From positions 248,001 through 312,000 of the forward strand of contig NZ_FOYW01000002.1 in the NCBI RefSeq assembly GCF_900115285.1: a stretch of DNA of 64,000 nt, written 5' to 3'. This document shows, in pieces, positions 45,101 to 52,671 of the stretch (the stretch's first letter is position 1; each line of letters opens with the position of its first letter). Made by a program: the position numbers and the translations under genes. The notes beneath the pieces are model-generated. The model saw only the letters and a program-made list of their open reading frames with translations. It had not been told where the DNA came from and did no database searches. Source of the DNA: Marinobacter daqiaonensis. Its GTDB lineage: Bacteria; Pseudomonadota; Gammaproteobacteria; Pseudomonadales; Oleiphilaceae.

Positions 45101-45690
45101 TAGCGGGACAGGGCGTAACCCCACAGGCCGAATTCCAGATACTCGGCAATATTGGCCGGGTTGATGGTGGGCATAAAGAAGCTCATGAACGCCACATCGG
45201 ACTGGTGAGGCATGGAGGAGGAGACGCAGCCATGATCGTCACCGGCGACAACCAGCACCCCCCCGTGGGGGGAACTGCCATAGGTCGTGCCGTGCTTGAG
45301 GGCATCACCGGCGCGATCGACGCCTGGCCCCTTGCCGTACCAGAGTCCGAACACGCCATCCACCTGCCGGTCCTCATCGGTTTCAACCTGCTGGGTACCC
45401 AGCATGATGGTTGCGGCAAGGTCTTCGTTAATCGCGGGCACGAAGTCGACGTTGTTTTCATCAAGCAGTGTTTTGGCCTGCCAGAGGGCCTGGTCATAAG
45501 CACCCAGGGGAGAACCGCGGTAACCGCTGACCATGCCTGCGGTATTAAGGCCCTGCTTGCGATCCAGGGCAGCCTGCATGAGCGGGATGCGGACCAGGGC
45601 CTGGGTCCCGGTCAGGAACACCCGGCCGGATGCTCTCAGGTACCTGTCTTCGAGCTTGTAGTCGTCGAGTTGTGGGGTGTCGGTGGACAT
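42169..45690 (-). CDS. Indolepyruvate:ferredoxin oxidoreductase, fused alpha-beta chain
   Basis: A 1173-residue enzyme. An N-terminal pyrimidine domain has GYRGSPLGAYDQALWQ, a TPP domain follows with CSGCPHNTSTKVPEGS and GGEGVNWIGKSRYTG, then a cluster motif CEGCGDCSVQSNC, and a C-terminal gamma-type domain GVGGTGVVTVGQLITMAAH. It decarboxylates arylpyruvates to aryl-CoA using ferredoxin. Aerobic bacteria carry this fused form for phenylalanine or tyrosine catabolism. ATG at 45690, divergent from an Lrp-type gene. Confidence 0.95.
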   Translation of the reverse strand: MSTDTPQLDDYKLEDRYLRASGRVFLTGTQALVRIPLMQAALDRKQGLNTAGMVSGYRGSPLGAYDQALWQAKTLLDENNVDFVPAINEDLAATIMLGTQQVETDEDRQVDGVFGLWYGKGPGVDRAGDALKHGTTYGSSPHGGVLVVAGDDHGCVSSSMPHQSDVAFMSFFMPTINPANIAEYLEFGLWGYALSRYSGCWVGFKAISETVESAASVELPPMPEFVTPDDFTPPADGLHYRWPDLPGPQLETRIEHKLAAVQAFARANPIDRCLYENREARFGIVTTGKSHLDLLEALDLLGIDEDKAKELGLDIYKIGMVWPLERQGVLSFVHGKQEVLVIEEKRGIIESQIKEYMSEPDRPGEVLITGKQDELGRPLIPYVGELSPKLVAGFLAARLGRFFEVDFSERLTAINAMTSAQDPGGVKRMPYFCSGCPHNTSTKVPEGSKALAGIGCHFMASWMGRDTESLIQMGGEGVNWIGKSRYTGNPHVFQNLGEGTYFHSGSMAVRQAVAAGINITYKILFNDAVAMTGGQPVDGQITVDRIAQQMAAEGVKRVVVLSDEPEKYGGHKDLFPKDVTFHDRSELDQVQRELRDIPGCTVLIYDQTCAAEKRRRRKRKQFPDPARRAFINHHVCEGCGDCSVQSNCLSVVPRQTELGRKRKIDQSSCNKDFSCVNGFCPSFVTIEGGQLRKSRGMDTGSVLSGKLAGIPEPALPTMNGSYDLLVGGVGGTGVVTVGQLITMAAHLESRGASVLDFMGFAQKGGTVLSYVRMAPSPDKLHQVRISNGQADALIACDLVVASSQKALSVLRPNHTRVVANEAELPTADYVLYRDADMQADKRLDLIRNAVGDDHFSQLDANGIAEKLMGDTVFSNVMMLGFAWQKGLLPLSQASLMKAIELNGVAIERNKEAFGWGRLAAVDLQAIRNLLDTSKAQVVEVTPEPTLDQLIEIRHGHLVKYQNQRWADQYRNLVGKVRKAEESLGQTNLLLTHTVAQQLYRFMAYKDEYEVARLFAETDFMKEVNETFEGDFKVNFHLAPPVMNRGTDAQGRPKKRQFGPWMFRAFKLLAKFRGLRGTAMDPFNYSADRKLDRALLKDYQQLAERMIRELDAGNYDTFLQLAELPADVRGYGPIREQAAEAIREKQEQLIKALDTGRPTLIRTQSADTEEVDHV

Positions 45691-45846
45691 GGCGCTCTCT
45701 CTTTGTCGATTTTATGACCAGAATTCTAGAGAGAAGGCCGCAAAATGTGCTTGCTTTTTGGGCAGGCCATCTGGGGTTTTCTGGAAAAATATTTGATAAA
45801 TGCCAATAATGCGAAAGGTTCTTTGACAAAAATCAGGTGTTACCAA

Positions 45847-46329
45847 ATGAAACGGGTAGAAATGGATAAGCTGGACCGACGCATACTCGAGGTGCTGCAA
45901 CAGGACGGTCGTATCAGCAATCAATTGCTGGCGGAACAGGTTGGCCTGTCGCCGGCGGCCTGCTGGCGCCGGGTAAGGGCTTTGGAGGAGAGCGGCGTGA
46001 TTACCGGTTACACCGCGCAACTGGACCCGGAAGCCATGGGGCAGGGGCTTTGTGTGCTGGTCAATCTGTCGTTGCAGCGCCACACCATTGACAGTACTGC
46101 GGAGATCGAGCGGAAGGTCAGCAGTTATCCGGAGGTGCTTCAGTGCTTCGCGGTAACGGGCAACGCCGATTTCGTGCTGCGGGTAGTGGTGGCGGATATG
46201 AACAGTTACGACCGCTTTCTCAATGAAAAGATCTTCACGCTGCAGGGGATTGCCCAGGTCAATTCAAACTTCGCCCTGCGGGAGATCAAGAATACGCAGG
46301 TGTTGCCAGTGCAGAATGAGCCAGGCTGA
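45847..46329 (+). CDS. Lrp/AsnC family regulator
   Basis: A 160-residue regulator with a helix-turn-helix ISNQLLAEQVGLSPAACWRRVRAL and a RAM domain (VLQCFAVTGNADFVLRVVVADM). It is divergent from the IOR-tyrB operon, making it the probable regulator of aromatic amino acid breakdown. Start at 45847 (MKRVEM) or 45862 (MDKLDRR); the 156-bp gap is A/T-rich and could hold its sites. Confidence 0.9.
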   Translation: MKRVEMDKLDRRILEVLQQDGRISNQLLAEQVGLSPAACWRRVRALEESGVITGYTAQLDPEAMGQGLCVLVNLSLQRHTIDSTAEIERKVSSYPEVLQCFAVTGNADFVLRVVVADMNSYDRFLNEKIFTLQGIAQVNSNFALREIKNTQVLPVQNEPG

Positions 46330-46509
46330 AACGTGGGCCTCCACGGCCGGACTTCTGCCGTGGCGTGGTTACGGTGATCATTAATTGTGATTTAAAAACC
46401 CGCGCATTTCTTGAATGTTCTGGTTTTTCTGCCAATGGTTAGGGAGCGTTAGTTAAAGCCACGTTACGTTGCCGAACATAAACACAAGGGCAACCTTAAG
46501 GAGGGAACC

Positions 46510-46683
46510 ATGCTTTATTGGGCTGTGGTCTGTCTTATAATCGCCATCATCGCGGGTGTTCTCGGTTTCGGCGGTATCGCCGGCACTGCCGCTGGTATAG
46601 CCAAGATCCTGTTTTTTATTTTTCTGGTATTGCTGGTTATATCGCTGGTGGCTCATGCCATGAAAGGACGAGGGCCCAGATGA
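46510..46683 (+). CDS. DUF1328 (YtjA) family small membrane protein
   Basis: A 57-residue protein [20 protein letters not shown] with the glycine-rich [20 protein letters not shown] typical of DUF1328/YtjA. GGAGGG lies 6 bases before the ATG. Members are widespread, function unknown. A strong terminator follows. Confidence 0.9.
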   Translation: MLYWAVVCLIIAIIAGVLGFGGIAGTAAGIAKILFFIFLVLLVISLVAHAMKGRGPR

Positions 46684-46699
46684 CCTGCATCTGAGCAAG

Positions 46700-46725
46700 G
46701 AAGGCCGGCGAAGCCGGCCTTTTTT
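46700..46725 (+). terminator. Intrinsic terminator after DUF1328
   Basis: AAGGCCGGC pairs with GCCGGCCTT around GAA and is followed by T5-6. Confidence 0.9.
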
Positions 46726-46743
46726 ATGTCTGGCGGCACCATT

Positions 46744-46768
46744 TCAAGTGTTATAATATAACGTATTC
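46744..46768. promoter_or_regulatory. Zur box overlapping a -10 element
   Basis: GTTATAATATAAC at 46750-46762 is a perfect 13-bp palindrome identical to the Zur core; flanks (TCAAGT, GTATTC) match partly. A -10-like TATAAT lies within it (46752-46757). The downstream gene starts 27 bases later. Repression by zinc-loaded Zur is predicted. Confidence 0.8.
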
Positions 46769-46789
46769 AACGCCTCCAGGATGCTGAAC

Positions 46790-47800
46790 ATGACCGAGCC
46801 GGCAAACCACAAAGCCATACCCACCAATCTGATACTGGGCTTCCTTGGTGTTGGCAAGACCACCGCGATTCTTAACCTGCTCAGACAGAAGCCGGCGGGT
46901 GAGCGTTGGGCCGTGCTGGTAAATGAGTTTGGCGAGGTCGGTATCGACGGCAGCCTGCTCCAGGATCAGGGCGCCTGGGTCAGGGAGGTCCCGGGGGGCT
47001 GCATGTGCTGTGTCGCTGGCCTGCCCATGCAGATCGGTCTCAATCAGCTGATTCACAGGGCCCGCCCGCATCGCCTGCTGATCGAGCCTACCGGCTTGGG
47101 TCATCCTTCACAGATTCTCGATACCTTGGGCGCCGAACACTACCGGGATGTGTTGGCGCTTGGGCCGGTGCTGACCCTGGTGGACCCACGTCGACTGGAA
47201 GAGCCGAGAGTCACGGGCAACGTACAGTTCCAGGATCAGGTGGCGGCGGCGGACATCCTTGTCGCTAACAAGACCGACCTGTGCCGGCCGGATCAGCTGG
47301 AGCGTTTTGACGAATGGTCCCGACAGCTGACTCCCGCCAAAACACATGTCGCCCACACCAGCCAGGGCTATCTCCTTCCCCAGTGGTTGGACGGAATCGC
47401 CGGAGACCGTCCGGTTTCCTCGCCCCACGCTCATGCCCACCATGCACACCGGGAGCCGGCGCCTGAGCAGCCCGCGGATATCGATCAGGAACCCTGGCAG
47501 TGCCTGGTCAACGAAGGGCAGGGACATGTGAGCGTTGGTTGGCGAATTCACAGGGACGCTGTATTTGATGAGGATCGTCTGCTGGTCTTCGCCCTGTCCG
47601 CCGATGTTCTGCGGTTCAAAGCGGTGGTGCGCACTGCCAGGGGGTGGCGATCCATCAATCTGGCTGACGGACTGGTGTCTGTGGCGAGCGTCTCCCCATT
47701 GTCCCTTTCGCGTCTGGAGTTTATTTTCGATGACCGGCCGGACCAGGATCAACTGGATTACGAACTGCATCAGTGCGAGGTGACCACGGAAGCCCGGTAA
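46790..47800 (+). CDS. COG0523/CobW-family GTPase (zinc metallochaperone type)
   Basis: A 336-residue P-loop GTPase: GFLGVGKTTAILNLL, the signature CxCC in PGGCMCCVAG, and ADILVANKTDLCRP. A His-rich linker SPHAHAHHAHREP (residue about 207) precedes the CobW C-terminal domain. Members load Zn or other metals into proteins under zinc limitation. The Zur box upstream supports a zinc role. Start at 46790 has AGGA 7 bases upstream; an ATG at 46781 is too close to it. Confidence 0.9.
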   Translation: MTEPANHKAIPTNLILGFLGVGKTTAILNLLRQKPAGERWAVLVNEFGEVGIDGSLLQDQGAWVREVPGGCMCCVAGLPMQIGLNQLIHRARPHRLLIEPTGLGHPSQILDTLGAEHYRDVLALGPVLTLVDPRRLEEPRVTGNVQFQDQVAAADILVANKTDLCRPDQLERFDEWSRQLTPAKTHVAHTSQGYLLPQWLDGIAGDRPVSSPHAHAHHAHREPAPEQPADIDQEPWQCLVNEGQGHVSVGWRIHRDAVFDEDRLLVFALSADVLRFKAVVRTARGWRSINLADGLVSVASVSPLSLSRLEFIFDDRPDQDQLDYELHQCEVTTEAR

Positions 47801-47977
47801 TATTTCGCCAATCGCAGGCCATCCCGAGTTTTCAATAACCTACCCGGCCGCCTCGGCTATCGCGCCGTGTACAGTCCGGATTTGCTGACGTATCCTGTGC
47901 TCCGGCTTTGATCGGGTCAGGCTCACGTGTGACTGGCCCCGCTATCCAAAACAGATCAGCAACGGGACCGTTTATCC

Positions 47978-49825
47978 ATGAACGTAAGTGTCGTTCTCCT
48001 ACTGGCCAGCATTGGTATTGCCTCCCTTTTCTGTCAGTGGCTGGCCTGGCGGTTGCGGATGCCGGCGATCCTCTTTCTGCTGGCGGGGGGGATCACTGCC
48101 GGACCGGTACTTGGCTGGCTGGAACCGGAAGCGGTCTTCGGCGATCTGCTGTTCCCCCTCATCTCTCTGTCGGTGGCGATCATCCTGTTCGAGGGCAGTC
48201 TCACGCTCAAGTATCAGGAAATCAAAGGTCATGGCCGCATGGTCCGTAACCTGATACCGGTGGGTTCGGTGGTGACCTGCGTGATCGGAACCCTGGCGGC
48301 GAAATGGATACTGAATGTTTCCTGGCAGGTGGCTCTGCTGTTTGGCGCCATTTCCATTGTCACCGGCCCCACGGTCATCGCGCCACTTCTTCGCTCGGTG
48401 CGTCCCAAGCGCAAGCTTGCCAACATCCTGCGCTGGGAGGGCATTATCATTGACCCGGTGGGGGCACTGCTGGCGGTGCTGGTATTCGAGGGCATCGTGT
48501 CCTGGGAGCAGGGCAATGTCTTCAGCCACTCCCTTTACATCTTCGGGAAAACGCTTCTGGTGGGACTGGTGTTCGGCGCGGTAGCAGGCTGGCTCAATGG
48601 TATCGTGCTGCGCAAGCACCTGTTGCCACAGTACCTGCACAATGCGGGAACCCTGACTTTCATGTTGGGTGTCTATGCCCTGTCCAACGAGATAGCCCAC
48701 GAATCCGGCCTGCTCACGGTCACCGTGATGGGCATCTGGATGGCCAACATGAAAATGGTGCCCATCGATGACATCCTTGAGTTCAAGGAGTCCCTCAGCG
48801 TCCTGCTGATCTCGGCGCTGTTCATTATCCTGGCGGCCCGTGTGGAGTTTGAAGCCATTGCGGAACTGGGGTGGGGTCTGGTGATCGTGCTGGCAATACT
48901 GATGCTGGTGGCGCGTCCGCTGAGCATTGTCCTGTCCGCCATTGGCACCAGTCTGAACTGGCGTGAGCAGGCCTTCCTGAGCTGGATCGCCCCCCGGGGT
49001 ATCGTAGCGGCGGCGGTGTCCGCGCTGTTTGCCTTCCAGCTGGAGCGCCTGGGCTACGAGGACGCCGGCGCGCTGGTACCGCTGGTATTCATGCTGATCA
49101 TTGCCACGGTCACCCTACAGAGTCTGACCGCCCGTCCCATAGCGAAGGCGCTGGGTGTGGCGGAACCGGCGGCCTACGGGTTCCTTATCCTGGGAGCCAA
49201 CACTGCCGCCCGCCAGATTGCCCAGGTGCTTCAAAAGCATGAGATTCCGGTCACGCTAACCGATACGAACTGGGAGAATGTCCGGCAAGCCCGCATGGAC
49301 GGGCTTCCCGTCTATTTTGGTAACCCGACCTCCGAGCACGCTTCCACCCATCTGGATCTGACCGGCATCGGCAAACTGCTGGTGATTTCGCCCTACAAGC
49401 AGCTCAACTCTCTGGCGACGTACCACTTTCTGGACTGGTTTGGGGACAACAGTGTCTATAGTCTGTCGGAAGGTGAGCAGGACCAGAAGGCCAGGCACCA
49501 GACCGCTGAAAAAATCCAGCAGACCCGGGGGCTGTTTGGCAACCTGTCCTATCCCAAGCTGGCCAGCCTGGTGAGCCGTGGGTATACCATAAAAACCACG
49601 CAGCTCAGTGACAGCTTCAGCTACGAAGACTTTCAGGCCCGCCACAATGGTGAGGCCAGGGTACTGTTCGTAATTGACGAGAAGGAAAAGATCCACCCCG
49701 TAGTGACCGGCGAGGACTTCGAACCGGAAGCCGACTGGCAGCTTATCAGCCTGGTGCCGCCCAAGGCTTCCCGTGAACGAAAGCCCGAGGAACCTGGCGA
49801 CGCCCCTGAAGCGCAGCCGGCCTGA
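47978..49825 (+). CDS. CPA1-type cation:proton antiporter with TrkA-N domain
   Basis: A 615-residue protein: about 12 helices with FEGSLTLKYQEIKGHGRMVR and the catalytic IIIDPVGALLAVLVF motif in helix 5, then a cytoplasmic TrkA-N-like domain starting YGFLILGANTAARQIAQVL. It resembles NhaP2/sll0689-type sodium or potassium/proton antiporters. ATG at 47978. Single gene. Confidence 0.9.
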   Translation: MNVSVVLLLASIGIASLFCQWLAWRLRMPAILFLLAGGITAGPVLGWLEPEAVFGDLLFPLISLSVAIILFEGSLTLKYQEIKGHGRMVRNLIPVGSVVTCVIGTLAAKWILNVSWQVALLFGAISIVTGPTVIAPLLRSVRPKRKLANILRWEGIIIDPVGALLAVLVFEGIVSWEQGNVFSHSLYIFGKTLLVGLVFGAVAGWLNGIVLRKHLLPQYLHNAGTLTFMLGVYALSNEIAHESGLLTVTVMGIWMANMKMVPIDDILEFKESLSVLLISALFIILAARVEFEAIAELGWGLVIVLAILMLVARPLSIVLSAIGTSLNWREQAFLSWIAPRGIVAAAVSALFAFQLERLGYEDAGALVPLVFMLIIATVTLQSLTARPIAKALGVAEPAAYGFLILGANTAARQIAQVLQKHEIPVTLTDTNWENVRQARMDGLPVYFGNPTSEHASTHLDLTGIGKLLVISPYKQLNSLATYHFLDWFGDNSVYSLSEGEQDQKARHQTAEKIQQTRGLFGNLSYPKLASLVSRGYTIKTTQLSDSFSYEDFQARHNGEARVLFVIDEKEKIHPVVTGEDFEPEADWQLISLVPPKASRERKPEEPGDAPEAQPA

Positions 49826-49868
49826 GCCGGGCACCAGCCCGACAACAACAAAACAGGAATCTCAGAAC

Positions 49869-50261
49869 ATGATAGACACGATCAGAACCTGGCACCGGCT
49901 GATGGAAAACCGGGATGTGAATGGCCTTGACGACCTTCTGGCCGAAGACGTGGTTTTCCATTCGCCGGTGGTTCACACCCCGCAGGAAGGAAAGGCCATT
50001 ACCAGCCAGTACCTGGCGGCGGCTTTTTATGTGCTGGGCAACGAGCAGTTTCGCTACCTGCGGGAGGTCGTTGACGGCAACAACGCGGTGCTGGAATTTT
50101 ACACGGAGCTCGACGGCGTCGTGATCAACGGTATCGACATGATCCACTGGAACGAGGAGGGCCGCATTACGGATTTCAAGGTTATGGTGAGACCGTTGAA
50201 GGCCGTCAATACTCTCCACCAGAAGATGGCGGCCATGCTGGAGGCCCGAAAGGGCGGATGA
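49869..50261 (+). CDS. NTF2-like (SnoaL) family protein
   Basis: A 130-residue protein starting MIDTIRTWHRLMENRDVNGL, LDDLLAEDVVFHSPVVH and GIDMIHWNEEGRITDFKVMV, the SnoaL-like alpha+beta cone. The function is unknown; these bind small hydrophobic ligands. The ATG follows AACATG context with weak AGGA upstream. It starts 43 bases after the antiporter. Confidence 0.85.
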   Translation: MIDTIRTWHRLMENRDVNGLDDLLAEDVVFHSPVVHTPQEGKAITSQYLAAAFYVLGNEQFRYLREVVDGNNAVLEFYTELDGVVINGIDMIHWNEEGRITDFKVMVRPLKAVNTLHQKMAAMLEARKGG

Positions 50262-50324
50262 CGAGCACGTTTTCGCTGGATCTGCCCACTGTTCAGGGGG
50301 AGTGGGCACAACCCGAGCATCGTG

Positions 50325-50463
50325 ATCTTCGGGTCATCGGCGGCTGCCCTCCGGCCGTAAGCTCCCGAGTCTCAAAGTCATGAAGGTTAATAGGAGAGAC
50401 GGGGCACGTACCCCATGCCTGCAATGCTGACAGATTTGAAAGCCCCGAGAAAAGAGAGCCGAC
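50325..50463 (+). other. Structured leader candidate before methyltransferase
   Basis: A compact RNA may form: CCCG-AG-TCTC (50367) pairs with GAGA-GA-CGGG (50393) leaving tandem A.G/G.A mismatches, followed by GGGGCACGTACCCC. Together with upstream GGCGG/CCGGCC pairing this resembles a folded leader. No known riboswitch class was matched. Otherwise this 202-bp gap contains nothing else. Confidence 0.3.
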
Positions 50464-51123
50464 ATGACCCACTCCCCGATACCCGCGCGAACCACATGCA
50501 CCGTCTGCCAGGGTGATCGGCTGCAACTGCTGGCCACAGTTGATCACCGGGTCTACCGGCGCTGCGTTCGTTGTGAAGCGACCCTGATGGACCCTGCCGG
50601 GTGGCTGCCGGAGGATGAGGAACGGGAGATCTATCGCCTTCACGACAATGCCGTTGATGATCCTGGCTACCGGCGCTTTCTGGACAAACTGGCGGAGCCT
50701 CTGATGGAGAGGCTGGCTGCGGGCCAGCAGGGCCTGGATTTCGGATGTGGCCCGGGGCCCGCACTGGCGGACATGCTGGCGGCGCGGGGATTGGAGGTGA
50801 CGCTCTACGATCCCGCTTTCTTCCCGGACCCTTTGCCCCTTGCCCGACAGTGGGATTTCGTGACTTGTACGGAAGTCGTGGAACACCTCAAGGACCCCTA
50901 CACGGTGTTTGGCAGCCTGGGGGCGCTGTTGAAGCCCGGCGGCACTCTCGGTGTCATGACCTGCTTCCAGACGGATGACAACCGTTTTGCGGGCTGGCAT
51001 TACCGTCGTGACCCGACACACATCGTGTTCTACCGCGAAAAGACATTCCATTGGCTGGCGGACCATTTCGGCTGGCATCTGACTATCCCCCGAAAGGATG
51101 TGGTTCTGTTGCAGCCAAAGTGA
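50464..51123 (+). CDS. Class I SAM methyltransferase with N-terminal zinc ribbon
   Basis: A 219-residue protein. Cys pairs CTVCQGD and RRCVRCEA (residues 13-40) form a zinc ribbon; LDFGCGPGPALADML is motif I and HFGWHLTIPRKD ends the chain. A YRRDPTHIVFY motif lies near the C-terminus. The substrate is unknown. The ATG at 50464 has AGAGAG upstream. Confidence 0.85.
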   Translation: MTHSPIPARTTCTVCQGDRLQLLATVDHRVYRRCVRCEATLMDPAGWLPEDEEREIYRLHDNAVDDPGYRRFLDKLAEPLMERLAAGQQGLDFGCGPGPALADMLAARGLEVTLYDPAFFPDPLPLARQWDFVTCTEVVEHLKDPYTVFGSLGALLKPGGTLGVMTCFQTDDNRFAGWHYRRDPTHIVFYREKTFHWLADHFGWHLTIPRKDVVLLQPK

Positions 51124-51344
51124 CATTCTGCCGGTTACGGTTTGTAAACTTCCCATGTATATCAGATGGACAGGCTTAGTATTTCACTCAACAGTTTCAA
51201 TGATATGTGGAAGTGGCTGTTCCATATGAATTATTAAAATTGTAACGATGCGCTAAAAGGTGACGTCAGCTCTGGAATCAGGGATTACCGATGATTTAGG
51301 ATTGGCCGGGTGTACAGGCAACCGGAACGTTTCAACCTGGCCTC

Positions 51345-52649
51345 ATGAAGCAGTCATTCTTCTCCAGACGGAATCCGATGTGGTTGACGGTGCTGGCACT
51401 CATGGTGTCGGGGGCCGTGGAAACGACTGCTGCGACAGTGGTTTCCGGCCAAGGGCCTCACCAACAGCGTACACCGGGCCTCTTTCAGGAAAGTCTGCAT
51501 TATATCCGCTCAAGGCCATTCCGCACGGAGGCGGAAGGCCATGCCACCGCCCCGGGCCCCGACTTCGACCAGACCGTCCCGACTGTTCCCGTCATTCCAC
51601 TGTCGTCCGCGCCCGCCCGGAAAGAGTGGGTCGGGCAGAAATTCTATCTCACCGGCGAAGATCATGGTGACGCCCGCACCGACCGCGTCAGGGTCGGTTT
51701 TGAAACCGATGGGCTCCCGGGAGTCAGCAACAATCTTGCGCTGGACTATAACTGGTCCACTTCCCAGCAACCGGGCGATGTCACCATGGATATGGGGTTC
51801 TCCTGGCAACTGCCCTGGCATGGCAATCACTTTGGCATCAGGGGACGTTTCCATGAATACGAAGACGAGGTTGTCAGGGGCGGTGCCGTCAAAGAGGTTG
51901 GTGGTGACCGTCAGACTCTTGAGCTCGACCTGACCCGCAATCTCTATAGTGGCGGTCCAGGCCGCCTTGACGCCAGTGTCATTACCATGGATGTTGCCAG
52001 CCGCTGGTACGAGAACGGGGATCGGACCGGTGAGTCCAGGCGCAGCTATTCCCTGATGCGCCTTGATGGCCACCTGGACACACCACTGCCGTGGCTGGGC
52101 GCTGAGGGCTATCTTGACCTCATGGTGGAGGCCTGCGTTGCCCTGACCCAGGGCACGGACCAGGAGGCTTGCGGGGAGCGGCTGGGGGATTTTCAGCGCT
52201 ACAATCTGGCCGGGGGGCTGACCCGTGAATGGCTGAATCTCAGTTGGGGCATGCGTGGAGAATACCAGTATGCACCGGATGACTTGCCGTCCTGGCGATA
52301 TCTTCAGGTGGGCAGTCCGGGCATGATCCATGGTTTTGGTGGTCAGGCGCTGCGCGGGCGCAAAGGGGGATGGTTACGCCTTGACAGTGAAACCCCCAGC
52401 CGCCCGCTCTGGCTGCCGTCCGCCATTCGCACCAGCCTGAGGTTTTCACTACTGGGAGGCTGGGCGGATGGCCTCGCGGGCAACCCGGACAGCAGCAGCC
52501 ACGTCAGCGCCGCCGAGGTGTCCTGGCGTGTCGAGGGTGAGCGTCTCGCCGCCAGCCTGATGGCTGGAACCCTGTTGGACACCGACGGTCCGGGTATTGC
52601 CTCTCCCGAAACACCGGACGTGTCGTTCAATCTGTCTTGGTCTCTCTGA
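51345..52649 (+). CDS. Exported TpsB/ShlB-like outer-membrane barrel lacking POTRA
   Basis: A 434-residue exported protein (signal peptide to about AVETTAATVV). The C-terminal 330 residues show the ShlB/FhaC/HecB barrel pattern: TDGLPGVSNNLALDY, WQLPWHGNHFGIRGRF, and WRYLQVGSPGMIHGFGGQALRG. Residues 35-95 are not POTRA-like. Normal TpsB proteins are about 550 residues with POTRA1-2; a barrel alone would not grip a substrate in the usual way. No TpsA gene is adjacent. The start is uncertain (51345 or 51378). Confidence 0.65.
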   Translation: MKQSFFSRRNPMWLTVLALMVSGAVETTAATVVSGQGPHQQRTPGLFQESLHYIRSRPFRTEAEGHATAPGPDFDQTVPTVPVIPLSSAPARKEWVGQKFYLTGEDHGDARTDRVRVGFETDGLPGVSNNLALDYNWSTSQQPGDVTMDMGFSWQLPWHGNHFGIRGRFHEYEDEVVRGGAVKEVGGDRQTLELDLTRNLYSGGPGRLDASVITMDVASRWYENGDRTGESRRSYSLMRLDGHLDTPLPWLGAEGYLDLMVEACVALTQGTDQEACGERLGDFQRYNLAGGLTREWLNLSWGMRGEYQYAPDDLPSWRYLQVGSPGMIHGFGGQALRGRKGGWLRLDSETPSRPLWLPSAIRTSLRFSLLGGWADGLAGNPDSSSHVSAAEVSWRVEGERLAASLMAGTLLDTDGPGIASPETPDVSFNLSWSL

Positions 52650-52671
52650 AAAACCGGCACCTGGAGGAGGC

